Assembly (NCBI GenBank): GCA_036924855.1
Contig: JBAGRP010000001.1
Location: 3,658,001-3,722,000 of the forward strand
Direction: 5' to 3'
Length of the DNA stretch: 64,000 nt
Origin: Nitrobacteraceae bacterium AZCC 2146
Lineage (GTDB): Bacteria; Pseudomonadota; Alphaproteobacteria; Rhizobiales; Xanthobacteraceae
The first letter of the stretch is position 1. Every line of letters begins with the position of its first letter. The translations under genes were made by a program, and so were the position numbers. Under the pieces are notes generated by a model. That model ran no database searches, was not told the DNA's origin, and was given only the letters and a program-made list of their open reading frames with translations. Positions 26,296 to 35,647 of this stretch are shown piece after piece.

Positions 26296-27783
26296 GTGAC
26301 AGGAGTGGGACGACGGCAAACCGGTTTGAGCCGCCGCCTTTGGGCTGCGTCGGTTTTGCTGTGCGTGGCCGTTACTCTGTCCGCCTGCGGCGATGCCAGC
26401 CGCTTCGAAGTCGCCACCAAGCCGGCGCCTCCCGCCAAACCGCAACGCGCCGTCGTGACGCAAACGCCCGCCGGCGAAAAGGAGCACGAGCGGATTCTCG
26501 CCTCCTATGGCGGCTCCTACGACGATGCCAAGCTCGAAGCCCTGATCACCAAGACGGTGGAGCGGCTGGTCGCGGCCTCCGAGCGGCCCGACCTCGCCTA
26601 CAAGGTGACGATCCTGAATTCCGGCGCGGTCAACGCCTTCGCGCTGCCGAGCGGCCAGCTCTATGTCACGCGCGGCCTGATCGCACTGGCCTCTGACACC
26701 TCCGAATTGTCCTCGGTACTGTCGCACGAGATGGCGCATGTACTGGCCAAGCACGCCTCGATCCGGGAGGAACAGGCGCGGCAGGCCGCGGTGGTCACCC
26801 GCGTCGTTACCGACATGGGCAGCGACCCCGACATCTCGGCATTGGCGCTGGCCAAATCCAAGCTGACGATGGCGAGCTTCTCGCGCGCGCAGGAATTCGA
26901 GGCCGACGGCATCGGCGTCGGCATCTCCGCCCGCGCCCATTTCGACCCCTACGGCGCGTCGCGCTTCCTGGCCTCGATGGAGCGCAACGCCGCGATGAAG
27001 GCCAACCGCACGCCGCTCGATCCGCGCGCGCAGGACTTCCTGTCGTCGCATCCGGCAACGCCGGAGCGGGTGCAGAACGCCCAGGCCAATGCCCGGCAAT
27101 ATTCCTCGCCGGAAGGCGGCGAGCGTGACCGCGAGACCTATCTCGCGGCGATCGACAACATCGTCTATGGCGAAGACCCCAGCGAAGGTTTCGTGCGCGG
27201 CCGACGCTTCCTGCATCCCAAACTCGGGTTCACCTTCCAGGCGCCGGAAGCGTTCACGCTCGACAACACCGCACAGGCGGTGATCGGCGTTCGCGAGGGC
27301 GGCAATCAGGCGATGCGCTTCGACGTGGTCCGCGTGCCCGCCGAGCAGACGCTGAGCGATTATCTCAATTCCGGCTGGATGGAGAATGTCGACAAGGCCA
27401 CCACCGAGGAAGTGACCATCAACGGTTTCCCCGCGGCCTCCGCCATCGCGCAGGGCGACCAGTGGCAGTTCCGGGTCTATGCGCTGCGGTTCGGCAGCGA
27501 CGTCTACCGCTTCATCTTCGCCGCCAAGCAGAAGACCACCGAGAGCGAACGCAACGCCCGCGAGACCGTCGGCTCGTTCCGCCGCCTGACGCTGGCCGAG
27601 ATCCAGGCGGCGCGGCCGCTGCGCATCAAGGTGATCACGGTGCAGCCGGGCGACACCGTGGAGTCGCTGTCGCATCGGATGAACGGCGTCGATCGCCCCG
27701 CCGAGCGCTTTCGCGTGCTGAACGGGCTGGACGCCCATGCGACGGTGAAAGCGCGGGACCTCGTCAAGATCGTGGTGGATTAG
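26296..27783 (+). CDS. M48 family metalloprotease, lipoprotein, with LysM-like C-terminus
   Basis: A lipobox (LSAC) near residue 30 predicts a lipoprotein. The zinc protease core has HEMAH at residues 144-148 and the downstream Glu ligand in FEADGIGV, as in BepA/LoiP-type M48 enzymes. After ~130 residues of unassigned sequence, the C-terminus (VITVQPGDTVESLSHRM ... RFRVLNGL) has the pattern of a LysM peptidoglycan-binding motif. It probably acts in periplasmic outer-membrane protein quality control. The start is GTG 26296 with a weak ribosome site. Confidence 0.88.
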   Translation: MTGVGRRQTGLSRRLWAASVLLCVAVTLSACGDASRFEVATKPAPPAKPQRAVVTQTPAGEKEHERILASYGGSYDDAKLEALITKTVERLVAASERPDLAYKVTILNSGAVNAFALPSGQLYVTRGLIALASDTSELSSVLSHEMAHVLAKHASIREEQARQAAVVTRVVTDMGSDPDISALALAKSKLTMASFSRAQEFEADGIGVGISARAHFDPYGASRFLASMERNAAMKANRTPLDPRAQDFLSSHPATPERVQNAQANARQYSSPEGGERDRETYLAAIDNIVYGEDPSEGFVRGRRFLHPKLGFTFQAPEAFTLDNTAQAVIGVREGGNQAMRFDVVRVPAEQTLSDYLNSGWMENVDKATTEEVTINGFPAASAIAQGDQWQFRVYALRFGSDVYRFIFAAKQKTTESERNARETVGSFRRLTLAEIQAARPLRIKVITVQPGDTVESLSHRMNGVDRPAERFRVLNGLDAHATVKARDLVKIVVD

Positions 27784-27820
27784 CTCGGGCGGCTGCGCTT
27801 CGCGCGACACCTTTCCACGA

Positions 27821-28001
27821 GTCGTCCCGGCGAACGCCGGGACCCATAACCCCTGGCCTCGCTGATCGTAGAAGGCCTCCGCCACAGTGCCAAAACGAGA
27901 AGCTAGGGGTTATGGATCCTCCGGGATTCAGCCAAGTGCATAGTAATGCACTTGGCTGAATCCCTTGGGCTTGCGCTCGCAAGCTCGCTTGCCGGGACGA
28001 C
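27821..28001. repeat. Dispersed palindromic repeat, family B
   Basis: GTCGTCCCGGCGA on the left answers GCCGGGACGAC on the right. Within it, GATTCAGCCAAGTGCAT (27926-27942) pairs perfectly with ATGCACTTGGCTGAATC (27945-27961) around a two-base loop, a 17-bp stem. Related to 20000-20182. Confidence 0.75.
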
Positions 28002-28029
28002 ACGTCGAGAGATTGTTCGTTAACAGCAA

Positions 28030-28057
28030 AAAAGCCCGGCCTTGCGGCCGGGCTTTT
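28030..28057 (-). terminator. Strong bidirectional Rho-independent terminator
   Basis: AAAAGCCCGGCC (28030-28041) pairs with GGCCGGGCTTTT (28046-28057) around a TTGC loop, with A and T tracts on both sides. On the minus strand six T follow, placing it directly after carD. Confidence 0.9.
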
Positions 28058-28079
28058 GATTGTTCGACGTAGACGAAGC

Positions 28080-28910
28080 TTACGCTGCTTCGTCTGCCAC
28101 CGCGGCGTCGTCGCCATCGCCATCGGCGTCTGCATCGGTCTCGACTTCCGCGCCGGCTTCGGCCTTGGCGCCGCGGCGCGGGCTCTTGGCGAGCTGGCCT
28201 TCGATTTCCTTGACCGCTTCGGTTTCGGTGACGTGCTGCACGACCGCGATTTCGCGCGACAGCCGATCGAGGGCAGCTTCATACAGCTGGCGTTCGCTGT
28301 AGGACTGCTCGGGCTGCGAATCCGACCGGAACAGATCACGGACCACTTCGGCGATCGCGACGATGTCGCCGGAATTGATCTTGGCTTCGTATTCCTGGGC
28401 GCGGCGCGACCACATGGTGCGCTTGATGCGGGCACGACCCTTGAGCGTCTCGAGCGCGCGCTTCACCAGCGCCGGCTCCGACAGCTTGCGCATGCCGACA
28501 TTGGCGACCTTGGCAGTCGGCACCCGCAGCGTCATCTTGTCCTTCATGAAATTGATCACGAACAGCTCAAGCCGGGCGCCTGCAATCTCCTGCTCCTCGA
28601 TGGCCAGGATCTGGCCAACGCCATGGGCCGGATAGACCACGAATTCGCCGGTCTTGAAGCCCTGGCGCTGGGTCAGCACCTTCTTGGGCTCCTCGACGCG
28701 CGGCGCGGCAGCGGCTGGCTTGGCGGCAACGGCGGCGGTCTTGGCAGCCACCGGCTTGGCGGCGACCTTCACGGCTTCCTTCGGTGCAGTCTTGGGGGCG
28801 GCGGCCTTCGGGGCAGCAGCCTTGGCAGCGGCGGTCTTGGTCGCAGCGACCTTCGGAGCGGCAGCCTTCACAGCGGTCTTGGCAGCAGGTTTTGCAGTCT
28901 TGTTGGGCAT
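28080..28910 (-). CDS. carD: CarD family transcriptional regulator
   Basis: An RNA polymerase-binding regulator. The RNAP-interaction domain is TGEFVVYPAHGVGQILAIEE followed by LFVINFMKDKMTLRVPTAK. The helical DNA-contacting part includes MWSRRAQEYEAKINSGD and AEVVRDLFR. A Lys/Ala/Pro-rich tail precedes the domain, and an acidic Ala/Asp tail ends the protein. Start ATG 28910 (276 residues) is conventional. However, the same frame stays Lys/Ala-rich back to GTG 29087 and has an ATG at 29165, and the likely promoter at 29192-29219 lies beyond both, so a longer protein is possible. It follows fdxA on the same strand. Confidence 0.88.
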   Translation of the reverse strand: MPNKTAKPAAKTAVKAAAPKVAATKTAAAKAAAPKAAAPKTAPKEAVKVAAKPVAAKTAAVAAKPAAAAPRVEEPKKVLTQRQGFKTGEFVVYPAHGVGQILAIEEQEIAGARLELFVINFMKDKMTLRVPTAKVANVGMRKLSEPALVKRALETLKGRARIKRTMWSRRAQEYEAKINSGDIVAIAEVVRDLFRSDSQPEQSYSERQLYEAALDRLSREIAVVQHVTETEAVKEIEGQLAKSPRRGAKAEAGAEVETDADADGDGDDAAVADEAA

Positions 28911-29191
28911 TGCACTTCTTTTGTTTTTGGAGGACTTCGCACTAAGAGACTTGGCAGCCGCAGCCTTCGCGGCGGTCCGGGTGTCCTTGACAGAAGCCCG
29001 GGCACGGCCTTTGGTTGCACTGCGGCTAGCCGCGGGTGCTTTCTTCGAACCCTTGGAAACACTCTTTTTACGCGTTTTCTGTGACACAGCCTGTGCGCGG
29101 AAACTGCCACGCCCCTGTTTGATGTTTAAACGGGGAACCCGGCAGGGCCAATCGAGCGGCACCATAGGGTCCAGCTTCTTGAATTGTGCCT

Positions 29192-29219
29192 ATAATAGCA
29201 CATTTCCCGCAAAAATCAA
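29192..29219 (-). promoter_or_regulatory. Candidate sigma-70-type promoter for carD
   Basis: On the minus strand TTGATT (29219-29214) and TATTAT (29197-29192) are separated by 16 bases in an AT-rich island between fdxA and carD. The predicted transcript would start near 29185, just before the in-frame ATG at 29165. Confidence 0.6.
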
Positions 29220-29336
29220 TGATTTATGCCCCGCCAAGGCCGTTTCAGGGCCGTTAGCAGGTCATAATCGGGGGTAGGGTTAAATTCCAAGCCACGAGGG
29301 CGGTATTGCCAGAGGCGCAATCGCGCCATCGGCCGA

Positions 29337-29675
29337 TCAGTCGCCGGTGCCAGGTGCCGGGGAGAAATATTTCTCGAACTTGCCTTCCATGCCGTCGAAA
29401 TCCTTGGCGTCGGCCGGGGCTTCCTTCTTCTGGGTGATGTTCGGCCAGGTCTTGGCGTATTCGGTGTTCACCTCGAGCCACTTCTCCAGGCCCGCTTCGG
29501 TATCCGGCTTGATGGCGTCGGCCGGGCACTCCGGTTCGCAGACACCGCAATCGATGCATTCGTCGGGATGGATGACGAGCATGTTGTCACCCTCGTAGAA
29601 GCAATCCACGGGGCAGACTTCAACACAGTCGGTGTACTTGCACTTGATGCAGGCTTCAGTGACGACGTAGGTCAT
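29337..29675 (-). CDS. fdxA: Ferredoxin FdxA (7Fe type)
   Basis: A 112-residue ferredoxin with two cluster motifs: [17 protein letters not shown] at the N-terminus and [12 protein letters not shown] near residues 40-50. This is the pattern of one [3Fe-4S] and one [4Fe-4S] cluster. The C-terminal extension ([18 protein letters not shown]) is typical of alphaproteobacterial FdxA. GGAG sits upstream of ATG 29675. It is a small electron carrier in the conserved S4 - fdxA - carD order. Confidence 0.94.
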   Translation of the reverse strand: MTYVVTEACIKCKYTDCVEVCPVDCFYEGDNMLVIHPDECIDCGVCEPECPADAIKPDTEAGLEKWLEVNTEYAKTWPNITQKKEAPADAKDFDGMEGKFEKYFSPAPGTGD

Positions 29676-29827
29676 CCAAGGCTCCGGAAACAATCGATTT
29701 TCAGTGTTTGCGTAGCGCACCCATCCGGCAGCCGCAAGGGATGCGTCTCGCATCTGTCAAAGCGTTTGCGATCGAAGGAAATAACTTGCCACCGCTGCCG
29801 CTTTGCCGTGACATCCAGCCTAGATAG

Positions 29828-30112
29828 TCACTCGTGCGGGCGTTGCAAATCGGCATAGAGCTCCCGCGCCGCCGAGGCATCGCCGCGCCGTTCGGCAAAT
29901 CCGGTGACTTTCATCACCCGCACGGTGCGGTCGAGCGCGACGGTAACCACGTCGCCGATCTTCACCGTGTGTCCCGGGGCTTTCTCGCGTTCGCCGTTGA
30001 TGCGGACCTGGCCGGCTTCGACCAGCGCAGCAGCGCTGGTACGGGCTTTCACCACCCGCGCGTGCCACAGCCATTTATCGAGACGCTGGCGTTCCAAGCA
30101 GCACCACATCAC
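29828..30112 (-). CDS. S4 domain RNA-binding protein (Hsp15-like)
   Basis: A 94-residue protein with one S4 domain: RLDKWLWHARVVKARTSAA, then LVEAGQVRINGEREKAPG, then VKIGDVVTVAL. This corresponds to heat-shock protein 15, which binds stalled 50S-nascent chain complexes in E. coli. The start is ATG 30112 or the next ATG; a TTG just before the S4 motif is also possible. It lies between the SUV3-like helicase and fdxA. Confidence 0.9.
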   Translation of the reverse strand: MMWCCLERQRLDKWLWHARVVKARTSAAALVEAGQVRINGEREKAPGHTVKIGDVVTVALDRTVRVMKVTGFAERRGDASAARELYADLQRPHE

Positions 30113-30119
30113 ATCATAC

Positions 30120-30180
30120 GGCGATCTTGCTTCCCTCGCCCCGCCGCACGAAGCGAAGCTTCGCTAGGCGGGAAGAGGTG
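30120..30180. repeat. Short palindromic repeat, family D-like
   Basis: CTTCCCTCGCC and GGCGGGAAG flank a GAAGCGAAGCTTCGCT palindrome between the helicase stop and the S4 gene. Similar GC-rich elements are at 39478-39592 and 40140-40222. Confidence 0.45.
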
Positions 30181-30192
30181 AAGTCACGCCTC

Positions 30193-33100
30193 TTAGTCCT
30201 TGCGGGCGGCCAGTTGCTCCTTGAGCGCCGCCAGCTTGGCGAACGGCGAATTGGGATCGATCGGGCGATCGCGCTCCCGCGGGGCTGCACTGGTCGCGTA
30301 GGGACGGGTCGCACCGCCGCTGCGGTCGCCACGATCCGGGCGTCCATCACGGCCACCCTTGTCGCCGCCCTTGAACTTGCCTTTGCCCTTGTCCTGAAAA
30401 CGCTCGCGCGGCGGACGGCCCTTGTTGTCGTTGTCGCGCGGCCCGCGATTCGGCGCACCCTCGGCGGCTGCGCCGGCATTGGCGGCGGGCGCATCGCTGC
30501 GCGGACGACGGAACTCGTTGTTGCTGCGATCGCGGCGGCCCTGATTCGGACGATCGCCGTGGCGCTCGCGCTTGGCGCCGTCGGCACCTTCGGCCGGGGC
30601 CGTTTGCGCAGCGCCTTGCGCATTTGGATTGCGATGACGGTTGCGATCGTGCCGCGGCGGGCGACGCTCTTCCGAACGGCCACCAGGGCGCCAGACTTCA
30701 ACCATTTCCGGTGCCGCGACGACGGCTTCGGCTGCGGCGTCAGCCGCGGGCGCATCGGCGGCCACAGCTTCCGTTGCTTCTGCTTCAGAGGACGCTTCGG
30801 CAGGTGCAGCTGCTTCCGCAGGCGCGGCTGCTTCGGTCGCAGCAGCCGGTTCCGGCTGCGCTTCGACGGAAACGAGCTCGCTCGCGACGCTCGGCACCAG
30901 ATCCACGTCGGGCAGCAACGCGGCCGATGGCGAAGCAACGACTTCCGCAACATCAGGCACATCGCCGGTGATGTCGGCAATCTCCTGGGTTTCGACTGCG
31001 ACCGCAGGCTCTGCAGCAACCGCATCGGCCGCGACAACGGCATCTTCAGCAGGCGCCGCATCGGATGCCGATGTCTCAGATGGTGCAGCGTCTGTCGCAA
31101 CGACTTCGATCGGCGTCGTCGCCGCCACCGGCTTCGGTGCAGCAGGCGGCAGCGGCGCGCGCTTCTCCATGCGATAGCCCAGGGCGCGCAGGATCGAGGC
31201 AAAGTCTTCGCCGGCCGAACCGGTCAGCGAGGTCATCGCCTGCGTGACCACAAAACTGCGGCCATCGAAGGCGCCGGCGGGCTTCTCGCCCAATGAGGCT
31301 TCGCGCCACGACAGCGCCGGACGGATCAGATCGGCAAGACGTTCGAGAATATCGACGCGCACGGCGCGTTCGCCGCACTGGCGATAGCCGAGGATACGAT
31401 AGGCGTCGCGATCGAGCAGCTTGTCGACCGGGAACGAAGTGCGGCCGGAGCCTGCGAGATGCTGCGCGGTGGACAGCGCGGACATGTCGACATTGTCCTG
31501 CTTCTGCGCCCACAGCAGCAGCGCCAGCGCGCGCGCCGCGGGCTTCAGCAGCGCCGGCACATAGATATGATAGGCGCCGAACCGCACGCCGTATTTGCGC
31601 AAGGTAGCGCGCGACGGCTGATCGAGATCCTTCATCTCGGCGGTGATCTTCTGCCGCTCCAGCACGCCGAGCGCTTCGGTGAGTTGGAAGGCGATTCCGC
31701 GGCCGATGCCGGTGATGTCCTCGGCCTTGGTGAGATCGAACAACGGCCCGAGCAGTTTTTCGATATGCGTCTTCAGCCAGAGATCGAGCCGCGCCTGCAC
31801 GGCGTCACGCGGCGCGCCGGAGAGGCGATCGTCGGCGATGATGCGAAGGCGGGGATGCAACACGTCGTCGGCCGCGACCAGACGCGCCACGGCGTCACCG
31901 GTCCAGCGCAGGGTGCCGTCGGAGGCCAGCACGAACTGATCGTCCGGCGCGTTCGACAATTTCTCGGCGCGGGCGTCGATTTCACCGGCCAGCGCCTTCA
32001 GCGCGGTGGCCTGCAAGGCCTTGGCGTCGGAGCCGGCTTCGGCCGCATCGGGCGCAAAGGTGAAACCGTCCAGACGGCCAATCACATGGCCTTCTACGAT
32101 CACTTCGCCAGTCTTACCAATTTCAGTATTCAACATCGTGTTTTCCCGCAAGCGGCGCATCAATACACTGGTACGACGGTCAACGAAACGCTCCGTGAGC
32201 CGTTCATGCAGTGCATCTGACAGTTTATTTTCAAGTTCGCGAGAAATTCCCTGCCAATGATCGGGATCGGCGAGCCAATCGGGACGATTTGCCACAAAGG
32301 TCCAGGTCCGGATTTGCGCGATTCGGCCCGATAACGTGTCGATATCGCCATCGGTTCGGTCGGCTTGCGCGATTTGTGCGGCGAACCAGGCATCCGGAAT
32401 GCGGCCCTTCTGCATCAGGAAGCCATAGATCGTCACCACCAGCTCGGCATGTGCTGCCGGCGCAATGCGGCGATAATCTGGAATCTGGCAGGCATCCCAT
32501 AGCTTTTCCACGGCGGCGGCGCCATGGGCCCAGTCGCGCACATCGGCGTCGCGGGCGGCGTGATCGAGCACGCGGAGATCTTCGGCGATCGGCGCGCGGG
32601 TCAGCGCATCATGGGTCGGCGTCAGCGCCAGCGAGACCTGCAATGCGGCGATGGAAGAAAAATCCAGCTTCGAATTGCGCCATTGCAGCACTTTGACGCT
32701 GTCGAACGTGTGGTTCTGCAGCGCGTTGACCAGTTCCGGCTCGAACGGCGCGCAGCGGCCGGTGGTGCCGAAGGTACCGTCGCGCGTCGCGCGGCCGGCG
32801 CGGCCGGCGATCTGCGAGAACTCCGACGGATTCAAACGGCGGAATTGATAGCCATCATATTTGCGGTCGGAGGCGAAGGCGACGTGATCGACGTCGAGAT
32901 TGAGCCCCATGCCGACCGCGTCGGTGGCGACGAGGTAATCGACATCGCCGGACTGGAACATCGCGACCTGCGCGTTGCGTGTGCGCGGGCTGAGCGAGCC
33001 CAGCACCACCGCGGCGCCGCCGTGCTGGCGCTTGATCAGCTCGGCGATGGCGTACACTTCGTCGGCGGAAAACGCGACAATTGCTGTCCTGCGCGGCTGC

Positions 33101-33621
33101 CGCGTGATCTTGCGGTCGCCGGCGAATTCCAGATGCGAGAGGCGCGGCCGTGTGACGATGCTGGCGCCGGGCAGCAGGCGCTCGATGATCGGGCGCATCG
33201 TCGCGGCACCCAATAGCAGCGTTTCGTCGCGGCCGCGGCGATGCAGGATGCGATCGGTGAAGACGTGGCCGCGCTCCAGATCGGCGGCGATCTGGATTTC
33301 ATCGACGGCGAGAAACGACACGTCGAGGTCCCTGGGCATCGCTTCGACGGTGGAGACCCAGAACCGCGGCTTCGGCGGTTTTATTTTCTCTTCGCCGGTG
33401 ATCAGCGCGACGGAATCGACGCCGGCGCGATCGACGATCTTGTTATAGACCTCGCGTGCCAGCAGGCGCAGCGGCAGGCCGATGATGCCCGACGAATGCG
33501 CCAGCATGCGCTCGATGGCGAGGTGGGTCTTGCCGGTGTTGGTGGGGCCGAGCACCGCGGTGACGCCGGCGCCGGGAGCCCGGCCGTTCGACAGCGTGGG
33601 CGGGGAAGAAGAAAAGGCCAT
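30193..33621 (-). CDS. SUV3/MgpS-like ATP-dependent RNA helicase with long disordered tail
   Basis: A 1142-residue superfamily II helicase. Motifs: GPTNTGKTHLA (Walker A, ~25-35), VDEIQIAADLERG (DEIQ box), LLGAATMRP, TDAVGMGLNLDVDHVAF and FSQIAGRAGRATRDG. DEIQ with this spacing is typical of the mitochondrial SUV3 group. After ~850 residues comes an Ala/Glu-rich acidic stretch, then an Arg/Gly/Asp-rich basic tail (GKGKFKGGDKGGRDGRPDRG) and a short helical end. RNA decay or RNP remodelling is likely. The 3' neighbours S4, fdxA and carD form a conserved same-strand block. Confidence 0.9.
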   Translation of the reverse strand: MAFSSSPPTLSNGRAPGAGVTAVLGPTNTGKTHLAIERMLAHSSGIIGLPLRLLAREVYNKIVDRAGVDSVALITGEEKIKPPKPRFWVSTVEAMPRDLDVSFLAVDEIQIAADLERGHVFTDRILHRRGRDETLLLGAATMRPIIERLLPGASIVTRPRLSHLEFAGDRKITRQPRRTAIVAFSADEVYAIAELIKRQHGGAAVVLGSLSPRTRNAQVAMFQSGDVDYLVATDAVGMGLNLDVDHVAFASDRKYDGYQFRRLNPSEFSQIAGRAGRATRDGTFGTTGRCAPFEPELVNALQNHTFDSVKVLQWRNSKLDFSSIAALQVSLALTPTHDALTRAPIAEDLRVLDHAARDADVRDWAHGAAAVEKLWDACQIPDYRRIAPAAHAELVVTIYGFLMQKGRIPDAWFAAQIAQADRTDGDIDTLSGRIAQIRTWTFVANRPDWLADPDHWQGISRELENKLSDALHERLTERFVDRRTSVLMRRLRENTMLNTEIGKTGEVIVEGHVIGRLDGFTFAPDAAEAGSDAKALQATALKALAGEIDARAEKLSNAPDDQFVLASDGTLRWTGDAVARLVAADDVLHPRLRIIADDRLSGAPRDAVQARLDLWLKTHIEKLLGPLFDLTKAEDITGIGRGIAFQLTEALGVLERQKITAEMKDLDQPSRATLRKYGVRFGAYHIYVPALLKPAARALALLLWAQKQDNVDMSALSTAQHLAGSGRTSFPVDKLLDRDAYRILGYRQCGERAVRVDILERLADLIRPALSWREASLGEKPAGAFDGRSFVVTQAMTSLTGSAGEDFASILRALGYRMEKRAPLPPAAPKPVAATTPIEVVATDAAPSETSASDAAPAEDAVVAADAVAAEPAVAVETQEIADITGDVPDVAEVVASPSAALLPDVDLVPSVASELVSVEAQPEPAAATEAAAPAEAAAPAEASSEAEATEAVAADAPAADAAAEAVVAAPEMVEVWRPGGRSEERRPPRHDRNRHRNPNAQGAAQTAPAEGADGAKRERHGDRPNQGRRDRSNNEFRRPRSDAPAANAGAAAEGAPNRGPRDNDNKGRPPRERFQDKGKGKFKGGDKGGRDGRPDRGDRSGGATRPYATSAAPRERDRPIDPNSPFAKLAALKEQLAARKD

Positions 33622-33979
33622 GTTTTTCAGGTATTTCCGCGTCGCAGGCTTTTCAAGACTGTATCACATTGCGACGCATCAGAAGTCGCGGCTTAAGGCT
33701 TGGAACGAGTCCGGAACGAAAGCGGCCCGAATCGGTGACTCCGCACCGCGGAACGATGTTCTCCCCAACATCTCGCGGCGCGCTCCAACTTTGATTACTA
33801 GATCAAGTTTGCGCTGCTGCAACAAGGGCGGCGAAACCGGCAATTTTCTTAACGTCGTGCGGACTCCGAACCGGGTTTGAGTCAAGCGCCATTGCGCCGA
33901 TTCCGCTGCCGCATTTCCGCCGCAGGACGTCGAAAAATCCTGCGGCAATCCTGCGGCAGAGGCTTCCCCGCGCCGGGCG
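33622..33979. other. Intergenic region upstream of the helicase
   Basis: This 358-base gap contains the helicase promoter region, which is AT-richer around 33780-33850. No gene, RNA or convincing promoter pair was recognised. It includes a direct AATCCTGCGGC repetition near 33939-33958, too short to interpret. Confidence 0.4.
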
Positions 33980-34873
33980 CTAGTTGGTGCGGGCGGCGGT
34001 GCGCGGCGGCACGGCCGTGGTGGCGAACTCGATGGCCTCCAGCGCGGCGACGCCGAGCGGGGTCGGAACCGTGATCTTGAACGGCACCAGCACCCGCGTG
34101 CCCGCGACCGGCACGAACCAGACTTCGATGTTGCGCTGGGCGGCGAGATATTTGATCGCGGCGCGATCCGGGATGTAGCCGGCGATCGGGGTGAAGTAGA
34201 GCGCGCAGACCACCGCGGGGCCGTGATAGCCCTTCTCGGCCTTGACGGTTTCCATGCGCTTGTAGTCGAGCTTGAGATCGTAGCGCATGCGGCCGTCGAA
34301 GATCGAGGTGCCGGTGCGGCACGAATCGGCGGCCAGCACCTCGCCGGTGCCGGGCACGCGCAGCAGCGAGCCGGTCATCGGATCGAGCACATTGCGGCGA
34401 TGCGCATCGGTGACGGCGATGCGATCCGGATCGACCGGCGGCTCCGGATCGATGGAGAATTCCTTCACATAGCCCGAGGTCACCACCATGCGGATGGTTT
34501 CGGATTTCTTCGACGAGGTGGTGGTGGCCGTATAATTCGACGGCACCAGGGAGCCCGCGACGACGCGGCCCTGCGAGGCGCCGGTGCCGGAACCGCCGGC
34601 GAAGGCCTTCAGCAGGCCGGACGTGCCGCCGCTGGCGGAGGCATTGTAATTATCGTCCGAAATGTCGATGGACCAGGCGCCCCTGCCGACCGGAATGCCG
34701 GCCAGGCTGGCTTCATATTTGGCTTCCAGCTTGCCCTGCGCCTGCGCCGGCGCGCCCAGGGCCAGCAGCGCGGCCAGGCCGGCACCGGCGGCCACCGCGG
34801 CGCCACAGGCGAACCGCAGGCGCGAAAGCAGCGATCGCCGCGCCTTAACAGGAGTGTTGACGTGAAGGTTCAC
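33980..34873 (-). CDS. DUF3108 domain-containing periplasmic protein
   Basis: The start is GTG 34873, supported by AGGGAA 8 bases upstream; the frame is open further to a TTG at 34912. An Arg-rich signal peptide (FACGAAVAAGAGLAALLALGA) ends near AQAQ. The mature part shows the DUF3108 pattern: KYEASLAGIPVGRGAWSIDI, then IRMVVTSGYVKEFSIDPEPP, then MRYDLKLDYKRMETV and VVCALYFTPIAGY. The family is a predicted envelope beta-rich protein of unknown role. It is divergent from rpmB. Confidence 0.88.
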   Translation of the reverse strand: MNLHVNTPVKARRSLLSRLRFACGAAVAAGAGLAALLALGAPAQAQGKLEAKYEASLAGIPVGRGAWSIDISDDNYNASASGGTSGLLKAFAGGSGTGASQGRVVAGSLVPSNYTATTTSSKKSETIRMVVTSGYVKEFSIDPEPPVDPDRIAVTDAHRRNVLDPMTGSLLRVPGTGEVLAADSCRTGTSIFDGRMRYDLKLDYKRMETVKAEKGYHGPAVVCALYFTPIAGYIPDRAAIKYLAAQRNIEVWFVPVAGTRVLVPFKITVPTPLGVAALEAIEFATTAVPPRTAARTN

Positions 34874-35045
34874 TCGAAAATTCCCTGGCGGGGTTCCCCG
34901 GCCTGTCAGCAATGGGAGAAGACCGCGATGTTATCGCGATATTTCCGGCCCGAATACGTCGATTATATGATTGAACCGCATGGCAAAACTGCGCTAAACG
35001 GGGCGCACCGCCGCGGCTCGCCGCGACTTTGCGCAGCCTGATATC

Positions 35046-35074
35046 TTGACGCTGGCGGCCAAGCCCCCTATACG
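35046..35074 (+). promoter_or_regulatory. Sigma-70-type promoter of rpmB
   Basis: TTGACG (35046-35051) and TATACG (35069-35074) are spaced by 17 bases, 82 bases before the rpmB start. This is the clearest consensus-like promoter in the window, as expected for a ribosomal protein gene. Confidence 0.75.
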
Positions 35075-35155
35075 TCCGCGGTTCCTGAAATGGACGTGAT
35101 TTTGAACCCCTGCCTGGCTTTGGGCCGTGTGCGGGGATGACAGAGGATTTTCGCC

Positions 35156-35464
35156 ATGTCTCGGCGCTGCGAACTGACACTCAAGGGCCCCCAGGTGGGC
35201 CACAAGGTGAGCCACTCGAACCACAAGACCAAGCGCCGGTTTCTGCCGAACCTGGTCAACGTGACCTTCCTGTCGGACGCGCTGGGCAGGGGCGTGCGGA
35301 TGCGCGTCTCCACCAACGCCGTCAAGTCGGTCGATCACCGCGGCGGCTTCGACGCCTACCTGATCAAGGCCAAGGAGCACGAGCTCTCGCCGAAGGCCGT
35401 GCTGCTGAAGCGCGCCATCGAGAAGAAGACCGCCGAGAAGGCCCCCGCTGCCGCGGCAGCGTAA
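35156..35464 (+). CDS. rpmB: 50S ribosomal protein L28
   Basis: A 102-residue L28: [20 protein letters not shown], then [18 protein letters not shown], then [20 protein letters not shown]. The Ala-rich C-terminal extension is typical of alphaproteobacteria. It is transcribed alone from the promoter at 35046-35074 to the terminator at 35503-35531. GAGGAT is upstream of ATG 35156. Confidence 0.97.
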   Translation: MSRRCELTLKGPQVGHKVSHSNHKTKRRFLPNLVNVTFLSDALGRGVRMRVSTNAVKSVDHRGGFDAYLIKAKEHELSPKAVLLKRAIEKKTAEKAPAAAAA

Positions 35465-35502
35465 GTTTTCGCCAGACTTCAAGCGGACTGAGAATTTGAG
35501 AA

Positions 35503-35531
35503 CGGTCGGATCGCGAGATCCGGCCGTTTTT
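35503..35531 (+). terminator. Rho-independent terminator of rpmB
   Basis: CGGTCGGATC (35503-35512) pairs with GATCCGGCCG (35517-35526; one G-T pair) around GCGA, followed by five T. It insulates rpmB from the accessory gene that follows. Confidence 0.9.
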
Positions 35532-35647
35532 GTTTATGGGGGGCAATAACAACTCAAAGCAGATTTAAAAACTCAACCGTTCAGCTTGCGGTTGTGGGGG
35601 AACTTGAGTGGACTACTCGCCTCGGATTCTCATGTCGCAGAGCTAAC

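Noticed and set aside
26269..27885. Long minus-strand open frame opposite the M48 protease gene
   Set aside because: His/Arg/Gly-rich antisense composition without motifs; the plus-strand HEMAH protease explains the region.
27821..28001. Possible small RNA or CRISPR-like unit because of the perfect 17-bp stem
   Set aside because: No array of direct repeats or spacers; the outer arms match another dispersed repeat, so it is a palindromic repeat element.
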